From Ascarosepion bandense (taxonomy: Eukaryota; Mollusca; Cephalopoda; Sepiida; Sepiidae), in contig JBBBDQ010001122.1 in the NCBI GenBank assembly GCA_037127315.1, positions 5,721,001 to 5,785,000 of the forward strand: DNA of 64,000 nt. The letters run 5' to 3'. The notes beneath the pieces were generated by a model. The model ran no database searches. It was not told where the DNA came from and saw only the letters and a list, made by a program, of their open reading frames with translations. Position numbers and translations under genes: made by a program. Below, one piece after another: positions 58,750-64,000 of the stretch. The first letter of the stretch is position 1. Every line of letters starts with the position of its first letter.

Positions 58750-60177
58750 TTTAATTTTGTCAACTGCACAGTATAGTAGGGTCAGTTAGGTACCGTTTCT
58801 GAGAAAAAGAGCACCATGGTGCAATTCACTACTTCAGAAATTTGGAAACAGCATACTATACTGCTTGGAATTTGTGCCAGAAACTCTAATATGAACATTT
58901 CAGAGTGTTTGGGTATCATTCTGTGGACAGTGCAAAGGATTCGGAAAGCGTTGGATGAGTCTAATGGTGATTATGAAGGTGTTTAGAGCGATCACTAGTG
59001 ATGTTGAGGTTATAGTGGGTTGCTTATTGTTACAGGTTGACAGAATTTGGCCTTGTGGTAGATAGCCCACTATAAGTCATAAAATGATTATAAAATCAAG
59101 GAAAGCAAATTGAGTTGAAAATAACATATATACACATATCAATTGATGTTTTACAATTAAAGCAAAACTTGAATGTAGATCCAACATAGGTTAAATGTTC
59201 ATGGAAAATAATATAATGCTGAAAGAGATTAAAGGCTTAAGAATGTCTCTGAAGTGGTTGCTCCTTAGGTCAGTAAGTACTTTTGAGACAGGGGAGAGGG
59301 AAAGAGGCAAGCATAGTAGCCAATCGACTTAGGTCAAGGGGATAGGTTACACTCTTCTCCTTTGGTCTCTGCCTAGTCTGTCTGCTGGGTACTTTTTGTC
59401 TTGGCTTTTTATATCTGCTTTTTGGATCAAAAGCAGCTCGTTTTGGGATTTCACACTTGAATTTGATTCTGGGCTTACCATTGGCTGGTAAATAAAATTC
59501 ACATAGGCTCGAGAAATGGAAATTTGATATTTGATTAATTTTTATTTTTCAACCGTGAACTCAGATGCGCAACGACGATTTTTGGTCATTTGCCTTCTGG
59601 TCATTATAGAACCAAACATCCGGTCCCTCGCTTTTGCTTGGTCGGTATCACCACAATGTTATGTTTATATTCATCTTTCTGCAGGGACTAAAATTCAACA
59701 TGGAGGCCTAAATCAAGTGCCTTGAGGAAGTAGTGCTGCCCTGGATCAAGAGGGTATCTGCTGGAAGATCCTACATCTGGCAACAGGACTCTGCACCATG
59801 CCACACAAACAGGAGAACCCAGTCATGACTGTTAGATAATTTCTGCGACCACATCACACCTTACATCTGGCCATCTAACTCCTCAGACTGAAAGCCCCTT
59901 GATTATTATGTGTGGGACACAGTTGAGTGAGAGACCAACAAAACTGCTTGTAACACCAAAGATTATGGCAGCATTCATCAACTTAAACAAGGAGACCATC
60001 AAGAAGAGTTGCAGGAGATTACAAAATCGTCTGGAGGCCGTGGTTAAAGCCAATGGCGATTTCATCGAATCATTAGTATTTCAAGATATTTTTGTAAATA
60101 TATTTTGTTAAAATGAGATTAATGTGTTATATTCATTTTTGCATAATCTAGATGACACTTTATGCATTGCACCCTGT
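58750..60177 (+). mobile_element. Longer DD37D-type transposon copy with an insertion
   Basis: The plus strand shows MVQFTTSEIWKQHTILLGIC and RIRKALDESNGDYEG near 58816-58983, the transposase N terminus. The C-terminal half runs from 59685 to about 60075: a KCLEEVVLPWIKR-like block, QQDSAPCH with the second catalytic Asp, NIWP-like SPD region, and PLDYYVW with the third Asp. Counting between the two Asp residues gives the DD37D pattern known in the maT group. Numerous stops make it a pseudogene. The right end reads ...gcattgcaccctg followed by TA. The copy already carries an internal deletion and is split by a 644-bp insertion (59014-59657). Confidence 0.75.
59014..59657. mobile_element. Unclassified 644-bp insertion inside a DD37D transposon
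   Basis: Flanked by the 5-bp direct repeat GTTAT (59009-59013 and 59658-59662). Outside it, the transposon sequence continues on both sides (TSDxEV before, then the segment ending in FNMEA), which marks it as a later insertion. It has no recognisable protein. A short inverted repeat (ttatagtggg at 59010 and cccactataa at 59066) lies at its left side. It could be a solo LTR or a non-autonomous DNA element; a clean TG...CA boundary is not visible. Confidence 0.45.
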
Positions 60178-60433
60178 ATATACAAATATATTAAAACAAG
60201 GAGGGAGAAGAACAAAGGTAAGAAAAAAAAATTCTTACTTAACATAAAGTGATGAATCTAGAAATAAAAAAAAAAACCGCTACCCCTTTTCTTCGTATTT
60301 GTTTTTTTGTTGTTTCCTTTTTTGTTATATTTTTCAATTTATCACTTTATGATAAGTTAGTTTATTCATTTTTTACTGATTATCAACCATTTACAGGTTA
60401 TTTAAAGCCATTTTTTCTAGTTAATAATGATTG

Positions 60434-60741
60434 AATGTGCATTGTGGTGCAGTGGATATCAGCTCGGAATGAGAAATCAGGAAGCCGAGTTTGAATTCCA
60501 GTTGAATTCATTGCATTCACTTACGCGCAAATACCCTTGGGAAAGGTATTAATCCATCTCTTCCTTCCAGTTACGGGTTAAATAACAAAACAGATTGGGT
60601 TCTATAGCCTTGGCTGGCAACCAGTCTACCGCAGAAAGCAATGGCAACCTACTGCGGGATAATCTTCTGCCCAGTCAGTCATGTCTCTTTCGAGACATGA
60701 TCGCCCAAGCATGTATCACATATGGCACTTGACTGACTGAA
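60434..60741 (+). mobile_element. tRNA-derived SINE, well preserved
   Basis: gaatgtgcattgtggtgcag begins the element. The pairing halves gctcggaatgag and ggaagccgagtttgaattcc resemble a tRNA anticodon and T-arm region. The body is followed by the tail tttcgagacatgatcgccca and ttgactgactga. It looks like the least mutated copy in the window. Confidence 0.83.
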
Positions 60742-60789
60742 TGATATAAATCGTACTAATTACCATATAGTCAAAGTGTGAAAAGGTGG

Positions 60790-61026
60790 ATTCATAGTTT
60801 CCTCATGGGTATTGGCACATAAGTAAATATAATGAACCTGACGGAAATTGGAACCTAGCTCTCTGATTAACAATTCTGAATCATTATCCATTACACCACC
60901 AGCACACCAAAGCTTACAGTATATGTTATTCCCAAATGCTCACCCATCTAACCAGGCTTAATTTTGCTTAACTTCAGTGATCTTATGGGAACTAATGTTT
61001 CAACATGATATGGCTTTATGGTAAGT
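60790..61026 (-). mobile_element. Chimeric 5S-tRNA SINE, diverged
   Basis: The minus strand starts with a worn 5S-like part (61022-60904; gatcactgaagttaagcaaa and gatgggtgagcatttgggaa are its best blocks). A tRNA-like unit follows with gctggtggtgtaatggataa and gctaggttccaatttccgtc. The latter resembles that of 49138-49346 more than that of 57940-58241. Confidence 0.65.
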
Positions 61027-61444
61027 AATAATTTTTCTTTTCTCATCCTTGGCCTTCTTTCTGTTTTCTTTTAATATATTCAGACATAACTATACACTTT
61101 GAATAAATTCTTTTTTTTTCTTATAAGCTAGAATAAAATTTTGTACCTGTCACTAGATTATTTAAATAATTGAATATCTTTGTTGGAACTACCCAAGCCA
61201 GATCAAGTCATAAGCCTTTACAGAACTTATGAAAATTTACCTACATTAAGTTGATGAATTTTTTTGTGTGGAAACGGAAGAAATGACAACTGGAAAACAA
61301 AAAGAAAATTGAAATTAAAAACAAAGTGAGAAGTCCAAATGTGTTCTTGTTTTCAAGATGAACAAAGAAATCGGCATTTTACTTTTTCAGCTTAAAGCCC
61401 TACATCCCTTGTTGGATTACCAAAAACATTTGCTTGCTTTAATT

Positions 61445-61735
61445 TGCCATATCGCGCATGGATGGGTGTCCCTGCATGAACGGTCGGTGGGCAACCCCGA
61501 GGCCACATTATGTTGTAGGCCACGCCAGTCTCCATCCTTCACATGCTGCAAACAAGTGACCGACCGATTCTACTCTAGACCTCTCCTTAACTAAATCACT
61601 ATGACCCATCTATAACCCTCCTTCTGACATTTCCTATATCTAACCACTCTTTCTCTTCACCTTCCCCTATATAACCCCATGCGCAATAGTGGCAGTGGAA
61701 TGCCTTGCTTGGGGTGAAATGATTAAAAAAAAAAA
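61445..61735 (+). mobile_element. Retroposon with a different body and a similar 3' tail
   Basis: The body (gcgcatggatgggtgtccct; gcaaccccgaggccacatta) is unlike the other short elements, but it ends gaatgccttgcttggggtga, aatgatt and an A-run, the same tail class. The mariner at 61772-62779 starts right after this A-run. Confidence 0.6.
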
Positions 61736-61771
61736 TCAGTGGAATAAAGACAATTTTTTTTAACATTAACT

Positions 61772-62779
61772 TTATTGAACATATTTACCATTTTGTTCCA
61801 CTATCTTCTGCCACCTCTCAGGCAACTTCATAATTCCATCCTCCCAGAACTTTTCATCTTTCCCAGCAAAGAACTGCTCCAGGTGTTTTTCACACTCTTC
61901 CAAGGAATTGAAAGTTTTTTGATTAAGAGAATTCTGTAAAGAGTGAAATAAATGGTAATGTGAAGGTGCAATATCTGGTGAATATGGTGGATGAGTCAAA
62001 ACTTCCCAGTCAAATTCTAACAATTTTTGTCTGGTTGCCAAAGAAATGTGAGGTCTGTTGTTATCCTGATGGAATATTATGCCTTTTTTGTGTAATTCTG
62101 GACGCTTTTCCTTAATTGCTGCCTTCAATAGGTCTAACTGGACACAGTACTTGTTTGAATTGATCATTCGGTTCTCTGGAAGGAGCTCATAGTAGAGGAC
62201 TCCTTTCCAATCCCACCATATGCACAGCATCACTTTTGTTGGATGAAGACGTGGCTCATTTCGCTTGCCCCATGATCTCTTGCGTTCCAAATTGTTGTAA
62301 AGTATCCACTTTTCATCACCGGTCACAATTTGCTTCAGAAATGGAAGGTTTTTGTTACGTTTAAGTAGCGAATCACACACAGAAATACGGTCCAGTAGAT
62401 TTTTTTCACTTAACTCTTGTGGAAGCCACACATCAAATCGACTGACATAACCAAGCTGATGCAAATAATTTTCAACACTTGTTTTTGATATTTTTAGGAT
62501 GTTGGCTATCTCTCGCATTGTATAACGTTGATTGTTCTCGAGTAGTGTCTTTATCTGGTCACTATCAACCTCGACTGGTCGACCTGACCGTGGAGCATCG
62601 TTTAGCGATAGATCTCCAGCACGAAACTTTGCAAACCACTTTTGACATGTGCGTTCATTCACAGTCTTTTTTCCATAAACTGCACAAATCTTTTTTTGCG
62701 TCTGAGCAGCATTTTTACCTTGCTTAAAGTAAAAAAGCATCACATGCCGAAAATGTTGCTTATTTTCTTCCATCTTCAA
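61772..62779 (-). CDS. Mariner-family transposase, intact frame with DDH triad
   Basis: A 335-codon uninterrupted frame, close to the usual length of mariner transposases (about 345). Residues 1-112 form the paired helix-turn-helix DNA-binding region. A GRP linker motif lies near residue 66 and the mariner motif VWLPQEL near 117-123. Catalytic Asp155 is in TGDEKW and Asp239 in HQDN. The third position, 34 residues later, should be Asp in SPDxAPSDYHLF but reads SPDIAPSHYHLF, so it is His274 (codon cat). The Asp155-Asp239 spacing is 84 against 93 in Mos1 (156-249), suggesting a short in-frame deletion around residues 171-180. It should bind DNA but probably cannot catalyse transposition. The insertion abuts the A-tail of a SINE at 61735. 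I could not find convincing terminal inverted repeats. Confidence 0.9.
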   Translation of the reverse strand: MKMEENKQHFRHVMLFYFKQGKNAAQTQKKICAVYGKKTVNERTCQKWFAKFRAGDLSLNDAPRSGRPVEVDSDQIKTLLENNQRYTMREIANILKISKTSVENYLHQLGYVSRFDVWLPQELSEKNLLDRISVCDSLLKRNKNLPFLKQIVTGDEKWILYNNLERKRSWGKRNEPRLHPTKVMLCIWWDWKGVLYYELLPENRMINSNKYCVQLDLLKAAIKEKRPELHKKGIIFHQDNNRPHISLATRQKLLEFDWEVLTHPPYSPDIAPSHYHLFHSLQNSLNQKTFNSLEECEKHLEQFFAGKDEKFWEDGIMKLPERWQKIVEQNGKYVQ

Positions 62780-64000
62780 TACGAAATTTAAGATAAAAAA
62801 ATAATTAAGTCTGTCTTTTCAAATGCAGTCTGATATAACAGGCTTCACAATACAATCATCATTGATCTTTTTTTTAATGAAGTCCATTAAAACTAAATGT
62901 TATCTAATGACAATCAAATTATCTCTTCAACAAACCCATACAATTTCACAACTGAAGCATATTCTTAAACAGTCCACCATGGCATGATGTCAAAAGAAAG
63001 AAAAAGAAAGTCAGCTGTTTTAACTGAAAAGTAAAATAAATTTATAAAAGCTTTTGAACAAACATACCAATATATTTCTATTTGAAAATGCTTAGGTCAT
63101 ATTTAAATTTAAATCAATATACCGCACAATCTCAATCAAAAGAATATTGCGGGGAAAATATCTTCCTTAAATCCAGAAAACACTCATTTTGTAAAAATAA
63201 AGGCTCTGAAGAATTTAAACATTGTCTTCTTTCGTCCAAAACAGTCAGCATGCAAATGGCCAGTGTTATGTAAAATTGTATAAAATATCAAATAAAACAA
63301 TTGTATATACTTTTCCTCAATTATTTAGAGAGAATTTTTGGGAGTGGTGTTGGATAGGTAATCCAAACTAGAATTTATTTTAAACTCACAACCGAGGCCT
63401 AGAAAAGCTAAACACACACATAGTTGACAAGTAAGGTTTGTTATTTATATCAAAATCTATTTTTAAAACTATCTGAAAGCAGCAAGATTTTTCCTTTTCA
63501 GCGCTAACCTCGTAGATAACATAGGCTGACATGTACTTAAGTAACTTAACACAGATTCAATGAATGATTTGTTCTAATATTTATTTCCGTTCAGTAGAAA
63601 TAAAGTCAGTTTGTTATGGCCCATTGGCCCATGTACTCCACAAGTGGCACCTTTAATCCAATATTCCTTAAATCGGGATTTTACTGTAATTTACTGCAAT
63701 TTATTAATTATTAGTTAATAAAGGTTTTACTTTATAAATAAAGGTACTTGACTCAGACAAATTTGCATAAAACAAATGAACCCCATACAAATAGATTAAT
63801 GCATTGTTGAAATTCTTCACATTTTACTAATAATTAAAAATTAATTTTCATAAATGTTGCTACATTTTCTTCATTTGATAGTTTTCTGTTTTTTAAATTA
63901 CTATTTTTCTGGCACATTTCAAAAGGAATATATCAAAATGTGAATTGAAAAGAAAATTTAATTCACTAAGATTGAAGATGTCACTGTTCTTAGGAATGTT
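62780..64000. other. Gene-free AT-rich end of window
   Basis: Upstream side of the mariner transposase frame; its promoter and inverted repeat would be expected within the first 200 bases but I could not identify them. The remainder shows no recognisable feature. Confidence 0.45.

Noticed and set aside
60434..60510. tRNA gene
   Set aside because: A and B boxes are present but the sequence does not fold as a full tRNA and recurs with a SINE body in other copies.
1..64000. CRISPR arrays, operons, Shine-Dalgarno sites
   Set aside because: The window is eukaryotic nuclear DNA; none of these structures is present.

Overview
This is an AT-rich, repeat-dense piece of an animal nuclear genome. It holds one spliced protein gene, on the + strand: the ER class I alpha-1,2-mannosidase MAN1B1 (glycoside hydrolase family 47). 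The repeat set suggests a mollusc and probably a cephalopod. It includes RNase H-bearing LINEs, a CR1/jockey-like LINE with a characteristic 3' tail, tRNA and 5S-derived SINEs, Helitron-like elements and several mariner/Tc1 lineages. The organism is an inference from repeat flavour and gene structure, not a match I could run.

Gene layout. Eight coding exons (16709-16757, 20182-20373, 21732-21880, 25271-25459, 26919-27106, 40403-40526, 42923-43117, 44646-44978) join in one open frame of 472 codons plus stop. They cover essentially the whole catalytic domain. All introns are GT-AG except the fourth, which is GC-AG. The N-terminal exons (cytosolic tail, membrane anchor, stem) are not recognised and probably lie upstream of the window or unseen within 1-16708. 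The catalytic Glu/Asp residues and the disulfide cysteines are present. The Thr that binds calcium in known family members is Ser here.

Region by region. 1-16.7 kb is intron or upstream DNA with LINE 3' fragments, a SINE nested in a LINE, a TA-flanked DNA transposon (9729-12161) carrying a perfect 28-bp hairpin, a retroelement RNase H fragment and a 1.5-kb long inverted repeat. 16.7-27.1 kb holds exons 1-5, with a Helitron-like element, a decayed mariner with clear terminal inverted repeats, a tRNA-SINE and LINE debris in the introns. Intron 5 (27107-40402, 13.3 kb) is a stack of mobile elements: a 5'-truncated LINE on the minus strand, then a decayed RNase H LINE on the plus strand, itself split by a Helitron-like element, a DD37D-type deletion derivative and a Tc1 element. 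40.4-45 kb holds exons 6-8. Downstream of the stop are 3' UTR/intergenic DNA with microsatellite-flanked palindromes, more SINEs, LINE pieces and DD37D copies, a third Helitron-like element, and at 61.7-62.8 kb a mariner transposase with an uninterrupted 335-codon frame whose third catalytic Asp is replaced by His.

I saw no clearly new multi-gene system. The most useful leads are the calcium-ligand substitution and GC-AG intron in MAN1B1, the DDH mariner, the Helitron-like insertion with a reconstructable empty site, the chimeric 5S-tRNA SINE, the SINE/LINE shared tail, and the palindromes that sit in microsatellites.
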